Positions 26,758 through 35,500 of a DNA stretch of 64,000 nucleotides are shown here, in pieces. The notes beneath the pieces are model-generated. The model was not told the origin of the DNA, did no database searches, and saw nothing but the letters and a program-made list of their open reading frames with translations. Both the position numbers and the translations under genes were made by a program. The DNA is taken from positions 124,001 through 188,000 of the forward strand of contig NZ_AOHO01000074.1 of NCBI RefSeq assembly GCF_000342005.1, read 5' to 3'. The DNA comes from Amycolatopsis decaplanina DSM 44594 (GTDB lineage: Bacteria > Actinomycetota > Actinomycetes > Mycobacteriales > Pseudonocardiaceae). The stretch's first letter is position 1. Each line of letters starts with the position of its first letter.

Positions 26758-26872
26758 CATGCGTATTCGAGCCCCGGAAAGTACCTCTCCCACTCTTCCC
26801 TGATGATCCTCGGCGTCGCCAGTCCGCAGATCTCCTCGCCCACGCGATCCGTGTCCGTCTGCCCGCGGCGAG
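26758..26872 (-). pseudogene. Possible remnant of the C-terminus of a WD40-repeat-type protein
   Basis: Minus-strand frame of about 35 codons ending in TGA at 26758-26760. It reads GEEICGLATPRIIREEWERY followed by FPGLEYA, a pattern like the end of many actinobacterial WD40 or NB-ARC proteins (Cys, TR-EEW-RY-PG-Y). No start or upstream part remains: the frame runs into the palindrome at 26874-26919. It is too short to be a functional gene and may be a relic. Confidence 0.3.
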
Positions 26873-26873
26873 C

Positions 26874-26919
26874 CTCGTGAGTGGTAAGGACGGTTAGAAC
26901 CGTCCTTACCACTCACGAG
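26874..26919. repeat. 46-bp palindrome of the CTCGTGAGTGGT family
   Basis: Perfect 22-bp arms (26874-26895 and 26898-26919) around a 2-nt centre AG. The arm sequence equals that of the copy at 45910-45955. Here it stands 49 nt downstream of the cobIJ stop, where it can terminate the cobG-cobH-cobIJ transcript. Confidence 0.8.
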
Positions 26920-26967
26920 CCCCACCACGGTCCGCCGCGCCCAAGCCCGGAATGCCGGGCTTGGGCG

Positions 26968-28473
26968 TCACTCGTAGGTGCGCGGCGTCCAGACGACGCC
27001 GTTCTCGGCGCGGGTCTTCGACGAGCCGATGATCAGCAGGCAGCGCATGTCCACTTCCGACGGCTCCAGCGTGCCGAGGGTGACCACGCGGATGTCCTCC
27101 TCGGGTCCGCCGACGTCGCGGGCGACGACCACCGGGGTCTCCGGCGCGCGGTGCCGGAGCAGGACGTCGCGGGCCTGCGCGAGCTGCGTGGTCCGCGTGC
27201 GGGACGCCGGGTTGTACAGCGCGAGCACGAGATCCGCGGCGCCCGCCGCGTCCAGCCGTCGTTCGATGATCTCCCACGGCTTGAGCCGGTCGGACAGCGA
27301 AAGCACGCAGTAGTCGTGGCCCAGCGGCGCGCCGACGCGGGACGCGGCCGCCTGCGCCGCGGTCACGCCCGGCACGATCCGCACCCGTATGCCCGCGCCG
27401 TGTCCGGCGGCGACCTGCTCCAGCACCGCGGACGCCATCGCGAACACGCCGGGATCACCGGAGGAGACCACCGCGACCTTGGCACCGTTCGCGGCGAGTT
27501 CCAGCGCTTCGACGGCGCGTTCGGCCTCGACGCGGTTGCCCGACGCGTGCCGCTGCTGACCCGCGCGCTGCGGCACCCGCGCGACGTACGGGCCGTAGCC
27601 GACGATGTGCTCCGCCGCGGCCAGTTCCTCGGTCGCTTCGGGGGTCAGCCAGCCAGGACCCGCCGGGCCGAGGCCGACGACCACGACTTCACCGCCGGTG
27701 TGCGTTTCCCGCTCCCGGGAGACTTCGGGTTCGTCGGCGAGCCGGGACGCGTAGGCCGGGCTGGGCAGCAGCGCCAGCGAGAAGTACGGCACCGAATCCG
27801 GATCGACGTCGGCGAACGGCTCGACGCGCTGCGCCTGCCAGGTCGCACGCTCGACGTAGAAGGCGTCGTCCAGCTTTCCGGCTTCGGCCAGCGCTTCACG
27901 GACGTTGCCGAACGTGCGGCCGAGTTTGAGCACCGCCGCGGCCTGCGTGTCGGCCAGGCGACGCGCGAGTTCCGGCGCGGGCAGCGTGCCGGGCAGGATG
28001 GTGAGGACCTCGTCGCGCTGCACCAGCGGACGGCCGAGCACCGAGGACGCCGCGCTGACCGAAGTCACGCCCGGCACCACAGTCGCCTCGTAGCGGTCGG
28101 CGAGGCGTTCGTGCATGTACATGTAGGAGCCGTAGAAGAACGGGTCGCCTTCGCAGAGCACGACCACGTCGCGTCCGGCGTCGAGGTGTTCGGCGAGCCG
28201 TTTCGCGCTCAGCTCGTAGAAGTCGGCGATGGCGCCTTCGTAGCCGCCGGGATGGTCGGTGGTCTCGGTGGTGACCGGGTAGACCAGCTTCTCCTCGATC
28301 TGGCCTTCCCGCAGGTACGGCTCGGCGACCGAACGCGCGATGCTCCGGCCGTGCCGCGCGCTGTGATACGCGATGACTTCGGCCTCGCCGATCAGCCGGG
28401 CGGCCTTGACCGTCATCAGTTCCGGGTCGCCGGGTCCGAGCCCGACACCCCAGAGTTTCCCGAGCCCGCTCAT
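26968..28473 (-). CDS. cobIJ: Precorrin-2 C20-methyltransferase / precorrin-3B C17-methyltransferase fusion
   Basis: 501-aa fusion of two tetrapyrrole methylases. The N-terminal CobI half (GVGLGPGDPELMTVKAARLI, residues 9-28; CEGDPFFYGSYMYMHERL) makes precorrin-3A. The CobJ half starts near residue 255 (VVVGLGPAGPGWLTPEA; SSGDPGVFAMASAVLEQV) and performs ring contraction with C17 methylation. Such fusions are common in actinobacteria. The ATG overlaps the cobH stop by 4 nt. Confidence 0.95.
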   Translation of the reverse strand: MSGLGKLWGVGLGPGDPELMTVKAARLIGEAEVIAYHSARHGRSIARSVAEPYLREGQIEEKLVYPVTTETTDHPGGYEGAIADFYELSAKRLAEHLDAGRDVVVLCEGDPFFYGSYMYMHERLADRYEATVVPGVTSVSAASSVLGRPLVQRDEVLTILPGTLPAPELARRLADTQAAAVLKLGRTFGNVREALAEAGKLDDAFYVERATWQAQRVEPFADVDPDSVPYFSLALLPSPAYASRLADEPEVSRERETHTGGEVVVVGLGPAGPGWLTPEATEELAAAEHIVGYGPYVARVPQRAGQQRHASGNRVEAERAVEALELAANGAKVAVVSSGDPGVFAMASAVLEQVAAGHGAGIRVRIVPGVTAAQAAASRVGAPLGHDYCVLSLSDRLKPWEIIERRLDAAGAADLVLALYNPASRTRTTQLAQARDVLLRHRAPETPVVVARDVGGPEEDIRVVTLGTLEPSEVDMRCLLIIGSSKTRAENGVVWTPRTYE

Positions 28474-29093
28474 TCGACCTCACTCGCCATCGCGTTGATC
28501 GCGGCGACGGCCATCGCGCTGCCGCCGCGGCGTCCGTGCACCACCAGGTACGGGGCGGGTGCCCGCTTCGCGAGCTCCGCTTTGGACTCGGCGGCGCCGA
28601 TGAAGCCCACCGGGACACCGATGATCGCCGCCGGGGCACCGACCCCCTCGTCGAGCAGTTCCAGCAGGCGGAAAAGCGCGGTGGGTGCGTTGCCGATCGC
28701 CACGACGGAACCGGGCAGCTTGTCGCGCCACAGCTCCAGCGCGGCCGCGGACCGGGTGGTGCCCATCCGCTCGGCCAGCCCCGGCACCTTCGGATCGGAC
28801 AGCGTGCACAGCACCTCGTTGGCGGCAGGCAAACGTTTGCGGGTCACCCCGGAGGCGATCATGTTCGCGTCGCACAGGATCGGCGCGCCCGCTTCGAGCG
28901 CGGCGCGGCCGGATTCCACGACGTCCAGGCTGTAGCGGAGATCGTCGACCAGGTCGACCATCCCGCAGGCGTGGATCATCCGCACGGCCAGCACCGCGAC
29001 GTCGTCGGGGAGGATCGCGAGATCCGCCTCCTCACGGATGGTGGCGAACGAATGCCGGTAGATCTCGGCCCCGTCCCGGATGTAGTCGATCAC
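28470..29093 (-). CDS. cobH: Precorrin-8X methylmutase
   Basis: 207-aa enzyme moving the C11 methyl to C12 to give hydrogenobyrinic acid. The catalytic His is in VRMIHACGMVDLVDDL (near residue 40); CDANMIASGVTR and GVPVGFIGAAESK are family motifs. GTG 29093 overlaps the cobG stop (GTGA) and gives the usual length. The longer upstream frame is a shadow of cobG. Confidence 0.95.
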   Translation of the reverse strand: MIDYIRDGAEIYRHSFATIREEADLAILPDDVAVLAVRMIHACGMVDLVDDLRYSLDVVESGRAALEAGAPILCDANMIASGVTRKRLPAANEVLCTLSDPKVPGLAERMGTTRSAAALELWRDKLPGSVVAIGNAPTALFRLLELLDEGVGAPAAIIGVPVGFIGAAESKAELAKRAPAPYLVVHGRRGGSAMAVAAINAMASEVE

Positions 29094-30169
29094 TGTGTTC
29101 CCTTCTCCGCCAACGTCCTCGCCAGCTCGCCGACCGGGACGAACGCCCCGTCGACCAGATAACCGTCCTTCGTCGCGAGCACGTCGACGTGCTCGCGCGC
29201 GGGCTTTCCGCATCGCCGCGCACAGCCGGCGAAATGGACCCTCGGGGTCCGGCCGACGCGCGCCGCGTCGGCCCGCACGTCGGCGAGCGACTTCGCGCAG
29301 CCCGGATGTCCGATGCAGGCACTGATCCCGAGCGACGGCGCACCCGGATCGGTGATCAGCCCCGTGTCCGCTTCCAGGGCGCCGAGCACCAGGATCGACC
29401 GCCAAGGGGTGACCACGGCGTTCCCGGCCTTCGCGATCTTGCGCGCCTGAGCCGAGGTGAGCCTGCCGAAGACCGGGGCGATCCCGATCGCTTCCCCGAT
29501 CGGTCCGATCGGAAGACCGGGCCTCGTCGCGAAGGTCTCCGGCTCGACTCGGTTTCCTGCGATGCCCTTGAGCAGCGGTTCGGTGTCGGCGAGTTCACTG
29601 ACCCGCCAGGCCGTTCCCCTCGTACGGAGAAACGCGCGCGCTACCGACAGCAGGGTTTCGACAGCGTGCCCGGCGGTGACGCGCAAGCCGGTGTCTTCGC
29701 CTGCGAGCAACACCGCGCCGTCGCGCCAGCAGACGTCGGCGCCCTCACCTGCGACGTCGCCTTGGCCGCCGTCGAGGGCGAAAAGGAAGCGTCCCGGGAG
29801 TTCGGCCAGCTCAGGGGCGGCGCACAGGGCCTTGTCGAGTGCCGAGGCGAGCTTTCGCGCGGTGTCGCTGAGCGGCGAGGCGAGGATGTTGCGGACGCGT
29901 TCGTGCGACGGCGAGGGCAGGAGCCCGGCCGCGGCGAGCCTGCCCGCGAGACCGGGACGGGTGACGCCGCGCAGCTGGACGTTGCCGCGGGAGGTCAGGT
30001 GGAGGGCGCCGTCACCGAGGTCGTCGGCGGCGTCCGCGAGCGCTCCGAGCTGAGCCGCGGTGATGGCGCCGCCGGGCAGCCGGACCCGGGCGAGCGGACC
30101 GTCGGCGGCGTCGTGCGTGGCGAAAACACCAGGGCACGCGTCGGCTCGGACACGTGCGCTCGTGGACAT
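29090..30169 (-). CDS. cobG: Precorrin-3B synthase (oxygen-dependent)
   Basis: 359-aa nitrite/sulfite-reductase-like protein that hydroxylates C20 with O2, the step that marks the aerobic cobalamin route. The N-terminal ferredoxin-like repeat (LPGGAITAAQLGALAD, LHLTSRGNVQLRG) is followed near the C-terminus by four cysteines CIGHPGC and FAGCARRC, the C-X5-C/C-X3-C pattern for a [4Fe-4S] cluster next to siroheme-type binding. First gene of cobG-cobH-cobIJ. It is divergent from the ABC exporter, whose palindromic operator lies 43 bp from this start. Confidence 0.92.
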   Translation of the reverse strand: MSTSARVRADACPGVFATHDAADGPLARVRLPGGAITAAQLGALADAADDLGDGALHLTSRGNVQLRGVTRPGLAGRLAAAGLLPSPSHERVRNILASPLSDTARKLASALDKALCAAPELAELPGRFLFALDGGQGDVAGEGADVCWRDGAVLLAGEDTGLRVTAGHAVETLLSVARAFLRTRGTAWRVSELADTEPLLKGIAGNRVEPETFATRPGLPIGPIGEAIGIAPVFGRLTSAQARKIAKAGNAVVTPWRSILVLGALEADTGLITDPGAPSLGISACIGHPGCAKSLADVRADAARVGRTPRVHFAGCARRCGKPAREHVDVLATKDGYLVDGAFVPVGELARTLAEKGTQ

Positions 30170-30205
30170 GCGCTCACTGTAGATGGCCCGTTTCGGAGAG
30201 AGTAA

Positions 30206-30243
30206 TTGTCGGATCTAATGTAGTAGGTATGCTACATTAGATC
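30206..30243 (+). promoter_or_regulatory. Promoter with palindromic operator for the ABC exporter operon
   Basis: Perfect 12-bp arms gatctaatgtag (30212-30223) and ctacattagatc (30232-30243) flank an 8-nt spacer. A possible -35 TTGTCG (30206-30211) and -10 TATGCT (30228-30233, 16-nt spacing) make the palindrome overlap the promoter, as expected for a repressor site. The operon's own XRE regulator (32026-32271) is an obvious candidate binder. It is AT-rich for this genome. Confidence 0.65.
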
Positions 30244-30268
30244 GCATCACTGAGATGGGGGTGACCAA

Positions 30269-31174
30269 ATGAGAGATCCACTGGACGTGATGATCTCCGT
30301 CAAAGATCTCCGGATGCGGTACGGGACGAACGACGTCCTCCACGGCGTCGACTTCACCGCGCACCGCGGCGAGGTGATCTGCCTGCTGGGCCCGAACGGG
30401 GCGGGCAAGACCACGACGATCGAGATCCTCGAAGGCTTCCGGATGCGCTCGGAAGGCGAGGTCAGCGTGCTCGGCGTCGACCCGGCGCACGCCGACGAGA
30501 ACTGGAGGGCGCGGCTGGGGGTCGTCCTCCAGGCCTGGCGTGACCACGCGAAATGGCGGGTGCGTGAGCTGCTGGAGCACCTGGGCGGCTACTACGCGCC
30601 GTACTCCACGGATCGCATCAAGCGGCCGTGGAATCCGGACGAGCTGGTCGCCGCGGTCGGCCTGACCGAGCACGCGGACAAGAAGGTCCGGATGCTGTCG
30701 GGCGGGCAGCGGCGCCGTCTCGACGTCGCGATCGGCATCGTCGGCCGCCCGGAACTGCTGTTCCTCGACGAGCCGACCGCCGGACTGGACCCGGAGGCGC
30801 GGCGCGAGTTCCACGAACTCGTGCACCGCCTGACCGATGACGACGACACGACGATCCTGCTGACCACACACGACCTCGACGAGGCCGAGAAACTGGCCGA
30901 CCGGATCCTGATCCTGAACCACGGTCGGATCGTCGCCGACGGTTCGGCCGACGCGCTGAGCAGGCAGATCGCCGGCGAGGCCGAGGTGCGCTGGACGCTG
31001 GACGGCCGGCGGTTCGTGCACTCCACGACCGAATCGACGAAGTACGTGCACGAACTGTTCAAACAGCACGGGGACGCCGTCGGCGACCTGGAGGTCCGGC
31101 GGGCGTCGCTCGAAGACACGTACATGACCCTGGTCCGCAAGGCCGAAGCTCTCGAGGGGGTGGGCGCGCGATGA
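30269..31174 (+). CDS. ABC transporter ATP-binding protein (ABC-2/drug-exporter type)
   Basis: 301-aa ATPase of the DrrA/ABC-2 class. Walker A GPNGAGKTTT is near residue 44, the Q-loop residue is in VVLQAWRDH, the signature is MLSGGQRRRLDVAIG, Walker B is LLFLDEPTAGLDPE, and the switch His is in LLTTHDLDEAEKLAD. The C-terminal extension is typical of exporters. ATG 30269 has gggggtga just upstream. It overlaps the permease by 4 nt. The exported substrate is unknown. Confidence 0.93.
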   Translation: MRDPLDVMISVKDLRMRYGTNDVLHGVDFTAHRGEVICLLGPNGAGKTTTIEILEGFRMRSEGEVSVLGVDPAHADENWRARLGVVLQAWRDHAKWRVRELLEHLGGYYAPYSTDRIKRPWNPDELVAAVGLTEHADKKVRMLSGGQRRRLDVAIGIVGRPELLFLDEPTAGLDPEARREFHELVHRLTDDDDTTILLTTHDLDEAEKLADRILILNHGRIVADGSADALSRQIAGEAEVRWTLDGRRFVHSTTESTKYVHELFKQHGDAVGDLEVRRASLEDTYMTLVRKAEALEGVGAR

Positions 31175-32022
31175 ACGCGATTCGGCGCAGTGTCCGGCTG
31201 GGCGTCCAACGCGGCTGGATCGAAAGCCGCCAGATGATGACCAACCGTGAAGACCTGTTCAACGGTCTCATCTTCCCGCTGATCTTCGTGGTCGTCATGT
31301 TCTTCATGCGCGACTCGAAACTGCCGGGAACGGAGTTCTCGCTCGGCGCCGCCACCGTGCCGAGCGTGCTGGGCGCGGGGATCGTGTTCAGCGGCATGCT
31401 CGGGATGGCGGGCATCCTCTCCGTCGAACGCGAAGACGGCACGCTCCTGCGCGCCAAGGCGACTCCGAACGGCATGGTCGGCTACCTCGTCGGCAAGGTC
31501 GTCACGGTGTCGTTCAGCGGGATCGTCGGGCTCCTGCTGGTCCTGATCCCCAGCCTGTTCCTGTTCGACGGCATCGCGCCCGGCGGGCTGACGTCGTGGC
31601 TGGGCCTGCTGTGGGTGCTGGCGCTCGGCCTGGTCGCCACCATGCCGATCGGCGCGATCTTCGGCTCGCTGACCGCGAACGCGCGCAGCATCGGGCTGAT
31701 CATGCTGCCCACGCTGGGACTCGGCGCGATCTCGGGGATCTTCTACCCGATCACCGCGCTGCCGGAATGGCTGCAGTACATCGCGCAGGTGTTCCCGATG
31801 TACTGGCTCGGCCTCGGCATGCGGTCGGCGCTCCTGCCGGACTCGACGGTGATAATCGAGATCGGGCAGTCCTGGCGGCCTTGGGAGACCCTCGGCGTGC
31901 TGGCCGTCTGGGCCGTGATCGGATTGACGCTGGCCCCGGTCGTCCTGCGGCGCATGGCGCGGCGCGAGTCCGGGTCCTCGGTGGCGGCACGACGGGAAAA
32001 GGCGATGCAGCGAATTGGCTAG
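31171..32022 (+). CDS. ABC-2 type transporter permease
   Basis: 283-aa membrane protein with six predicted helices of the ABC-2 fold (for example IFPLIFVVVMFFM near residue 32, VLGAGIVFSGMLGMAGILS and the SIGLIMLPTLGLGAISGIFY segment). It follows the ATPase with an ATGA overlap and precedes the XRE regulator by 3 nt. The pair forms an efflux or membrane-remodelling exporter of unknown substrate. Confidence 0.9.
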   Translation: MNAIRRSVRLGVQRGWIESRQMMTNREDLFNGLIFPLIFVVVMFFMRDSKLPGTEFSLGAATVPSVLGAGIVFSGMLGMAGILSVEREDGTLLRAKATPNGMVGYLVGKVVTVSFSGIVGLLLVLIPSLFLFDGIAPGGLTSWLGLLWVLALGLVATMPIGAIFGSLTANARSIGLIMLPTLGLGAISGIFYPITALPEWLQYIAQVFPMYWLGLGMRSALLPDSTVIIEIGQSWRPWETLGVLAVWAVIGLTLAPVVLRRMARRESGSSVAARREKAMQRIG

Positions 32023-32025
32023 CTC

Positions 32026-32271
32026 ATGAGCGAGGTCGTTTACAACCGGATCGCGATGTTACGGGCGGAGCGGGGCATCTCCCGCCGCGAACTCGCCGAT
32101 GCGCTGGGCGTGCACTACCAGACCATCGGCTACCTCGAACGCGGCGAGTACAGCCCGAGCCTCTACCTCGCGCTGCGGATCGCGGAGTTCTTCGAGGTGG
32201 CGGTGGAGATCATCTTCTCCACCGCCCCTTTCCCGCGGATCGGCGACTCCTCGTCGGAGCGGTCGGCGTGA
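32026..32271 (+). CDS. XRE/Cro-CI-family HTH regulator
   Basis: 81-aa protein that is essentially one helix-turn-helix domain: NRIAMLRAERGISRRELAD, then ALGVHYQTIGYLERGEYSPS and LALRIAEFFEVAVEIIF. Small regulators of this type are often encoded with ABC-2 exporters. It starts 3 nt after the permease, so it is probably co-transcribed and may bind the palindrome at 30212-30243; that link is inference. Confidence 0.88.
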   Translation: MSEVVYNRIAMLRAERGISRRELADALGVHYQTIGYLERGEYSPSLYLALRIAEFFEVAVEIIFSTAPFPRIGDSSSERSA

Positions 32272-32282
32272 GCCTGCCGGGA

Positions 32283-32310
32283 CCCCGCAATCAGTCACCT
32301 GATTGCGGGG
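32283..32310 (+). terminator. Hairpin terminator after the exporter operon
   Basis: Perfect 12-bp arms ccccgcaatcag (32283-32294) and ctgattgcgggg (32299-32310) with a tcac loop, 11 nt after the regulator's stop. It separates the exporter operon from the cobN riboswitch. Confidence 0.75.
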
Positions 32311-32404
32311 TGCCGTGGCGCGATACCGAGGGTGAATCCAGCGGAAACACCCATCGCCGCCACTTGACGAACACATCACCTTGACTCCCGCCGGACCGCA
32401 CCGG

Positions 32405-32530
32405 AGAGTGAACTCCGACCCACGCGTCGGCAGGTGGAGGAACCCGGTGAGAGTCCGGGGCGGTCCCGCCACTGTCACCCTCCGGGCAAGGGAGGGAAGC
32501 CAGGAACTCCGGCCGTCGCGACCGCACGAC
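32405..32530 (+). promoter_or_regulatory. Cobalamin riboswitch upstream of cobN
   Basis: Conserved elements in order: gcaggtggaggaacccggtgagagtccgggg (about 32430-32460), cggtcccgccactgtcaccc (32461-32480) and gggaagccaggaactccggccgtc (B12 box, about 32493-32516). A small hairpin cgggg/ccccg (32532-32549) follows just before the ribosome site gtgagga (32551-32557) of cobN, so translation initiation is the likely control point. The 5' boundary is estimated. Confidence 0.9.
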
Positions 32531-32562
32531 CCGGGGCGCGGACACCCCGAGTGAGGACTGCC

Positions 32563-35500
32563 GTGATCCTGCTTCTGTCCACTTCGGACACCGACCTGCT
32601 CAGCGCCCGCGCCGGCGAGGCCGACTACCGGCTGGCGAACCCGGCCCGCCTCGATCTGGCCGAGTTGCCCGCCCTGCTCGACGGCGTCCAGATCGTCGTC
32701 GTGCGGATCCTCGGGTCCGAGCGCAGCTGGCAGGAGGGACTCGACACGGTCCGCGCGAGCGGCGCGCACGTGGTGGTCCTCGGCGGCGAGCAGACGCCGG
32801 ACGCGCAGCTCATGAAGCTGTCCACCGTCCCGGCGGGCACGGCGGCGGAGGCACACGCCTACCTCGCGCAGGGCGGTCCGGCCAACCTCACCCAGCTGCA
32901 CCGTTTCCTGAGCGACACGCTCCTGCTCACGGGTGACGGCTTCGAGCCGCCCGCCGTGCAGCCGCTGTGGGGTGTCCTGGAGCGCGAGCCGAAGACCACC
33001 GAGGGTCCGGTCGTCGCGATCCTCTACTACCGGGCGCATCACCTGTCCGGCAACACCGAGTTCGTCCACGCCCTCTCCGACGCCGTCGAGGACGCCGGGG
33101 GCCGCGCGCTGCCGATCCACTGCGCGTCCCTGCGCACCCGCGAGCCGGAGATGATGGCCGAGCTGGCCAAGGCGGACGCGCTCCTGGTCACCGTGCTGGC
33201 CGCCGGCGGCACCCGGCCCTCCGAGGTCGGCGCGGGCGGTGACGACGAGGCGTGGGACGTCGCCGAGATGGCCGCGCTCGACATCCCGATCCTGCAGGCG
33301 CTCTGCCTCACCAGCGACCGCGAGACCTGGGCCGCGAACGACGACGGGCTCTCCCCGCTCGACGCGGGCAACCAGATGGCGGTCCCCGAGTTCGACGGCC
33401 GTCTCATCACCGTCCCGTTCTCGTTCAAGGAGATCGACGACGACGGTCTCCCCAAGTACGTGCCGGACGCCGAGCGCGCGTCCCGCGTCGCCAAGATCGC
33501 GCTCGCCCACGCCCGCCTCCGCCACACTCCGCCGCCGGAGCGCCGCGTCGCGCTGATGCTGTCCGCGTACCCGACGAAGCACTCCCGCGTCGGCAACGCC
33601 GTCGGCCTCGACACCCCCGCGTCCGCGATCGAACTGCTGCGCCGCATGCGCGACCAGGGCTACGACCTGGGTGAAGACCCGTTCCCCGGCGTCGAGCCCA
33701 CCGGCACCGACCAGCCGGACGGCGACGCCCTGATCCACGCGCTCATCGCCGCGGGCGGCCAGGATCCGGAGTGGCTGACCGAGGAGCAGCTGTCCGGCAA
33801 CCCGATCCGCGTCCCCGCCGGCAAGTACCGCGAGTGGTTCGCCGAACTGCCGCCGGAACTGCGCGAGGGCATGGAGGAGCACTGGGGCCCCGCGCCCGGG
33901 GAGCTCTACGTCGACAACGGAGACATCGTCCTGGCGTCCCTGCGGTCCGGCAACGTCATCCTGATGATCCAGCCGCCGCGCGGGTTCGGCGAAAACCCGG
34001 TGGCGATCTACCACAACCCGGACCTCCCGCCGAGCCATCACTACCTGGCCGCGTACCGCTGGCTGGAGGAGGAATTCGGTGCGCACGCCGTCGTCCACCT
34101 CGGCAAACACGGTTCGCTGGAATGGCTGCCCGGCAAGACCGCCGGTCTCTCGGACTCGTGCGCGCCGGACGCCGTCCTGGGCAATCTGCCGCTGATCTAC
34201 CCGTTCCTGATCAACGACCCCGGTGAAGGCGCGCAGGCGAAACGGCGCGCGCACGCCACGATCGTCGACCACCTGATCCCGCCGATGGCACGCGCCGAGA
34301 GCTACGGCGACATGGCCCGCCTGGAACAACTCCTGGACGAGCACGCGAACATCGCCGCGATGGACCCGGCGAAGCTGCCCGCGGTCCGTGCGCAGATCTG
34401 GACGCTGATCCAGGCCGCGAAACTGGACCACGACCTCGGTGTCGAGGAACGACCGCACGACGCGGAGTTCGACGACTTCCTGCTGCACATCGACGGCTGG
34501 CTGTGCGAGGTCAAGGACGCCCAGATCCGCGACGGCCTGCACATCCTCGGAGCCGCGCCGGAAGGCGAGGCACGGATCAACCTCGTGCTGGCGATGCTGC
34601 GTGCCCAGCAGATGTGGGGCGGCAAACAGGGCGCGGTCCCCGGCCTGCGTTCCGCGTTGGGGCTGAAGGAGAACAGCGACACACCGCTGTCCGAAGTGGA
34701 CGCCATCGAGCAGACGGCCCGGTCGCTCGTCGAGGCGATGGAGGCCAGGGACTGGTCCCCCGCCGCCGTCGCCGAGGTCGTCGCCGAGGTGCCGGAACAC
34801 CAGGAGGTCGCCCGAGTGCTGACCTTCGCCGCCACCGAGATCGTGCCGCGCCTCGCGGGCACCGGCGCCGAGATCGACGCCGTGCTCCACGCGCTCGACG
34901 GCGGCTACATCCCCGCGGGCCCCAGCGGTTCTCCCCTGCGCGGCCTGATCAACGTGCTGCCGACGGGCCGCAACTTCTACACCGTCGACCCGAAGGCCAT
35001 CCCGAGCCGCCTCGCCTGGGAGACCGGGCAGGCTCTCGCGGACTCGCTTCTCCGTCGCTATAAAGAGGACACCGGCGACTGGCCGCGTTCGGTGGGCCTC
35101 TCCGTCTGGGGCACGTCGGCCATGCGCACGTCGGGCGACGACGCCGCGGAAGTCCTCGCACTGCTGGGTGTCCAGCCGGTCTGGGACGAAGCATCGCGGC
35201 GGGTCACCGGCATCGAGGCGATCCCGCTCGCCGAACTCGGCCGTCCGCGCATCGACGTCACCGTGCGGATCAGCGGTTTCTTCCGCGACGCCTTCCCACA
35301 CGTGATCAGCCTGATGGACGACGCGGTGCGCCTCGTGGCGGGCCTCGACGAACCGGACGAACAGAACTTCGTCCGCGCCCACACCCGCGCGGATCTGGCC
35401 GCGCACGGTGACGAACGCCGGGCCACCACGAGGATCTTCGGCTCCAAGCCCGGCGCGTACGGCGCGGGCCTGCTGCCGCTGATGGATTCCGGGAACTGGC

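Noticed and set aside
26674..26928. An 84-codon minus-strand ORF before helR
   Set aside because: It begins inside the palindrome and runs through it in a frame different from the WD40-like relic; it would read over the RAE-like site and has no family features.
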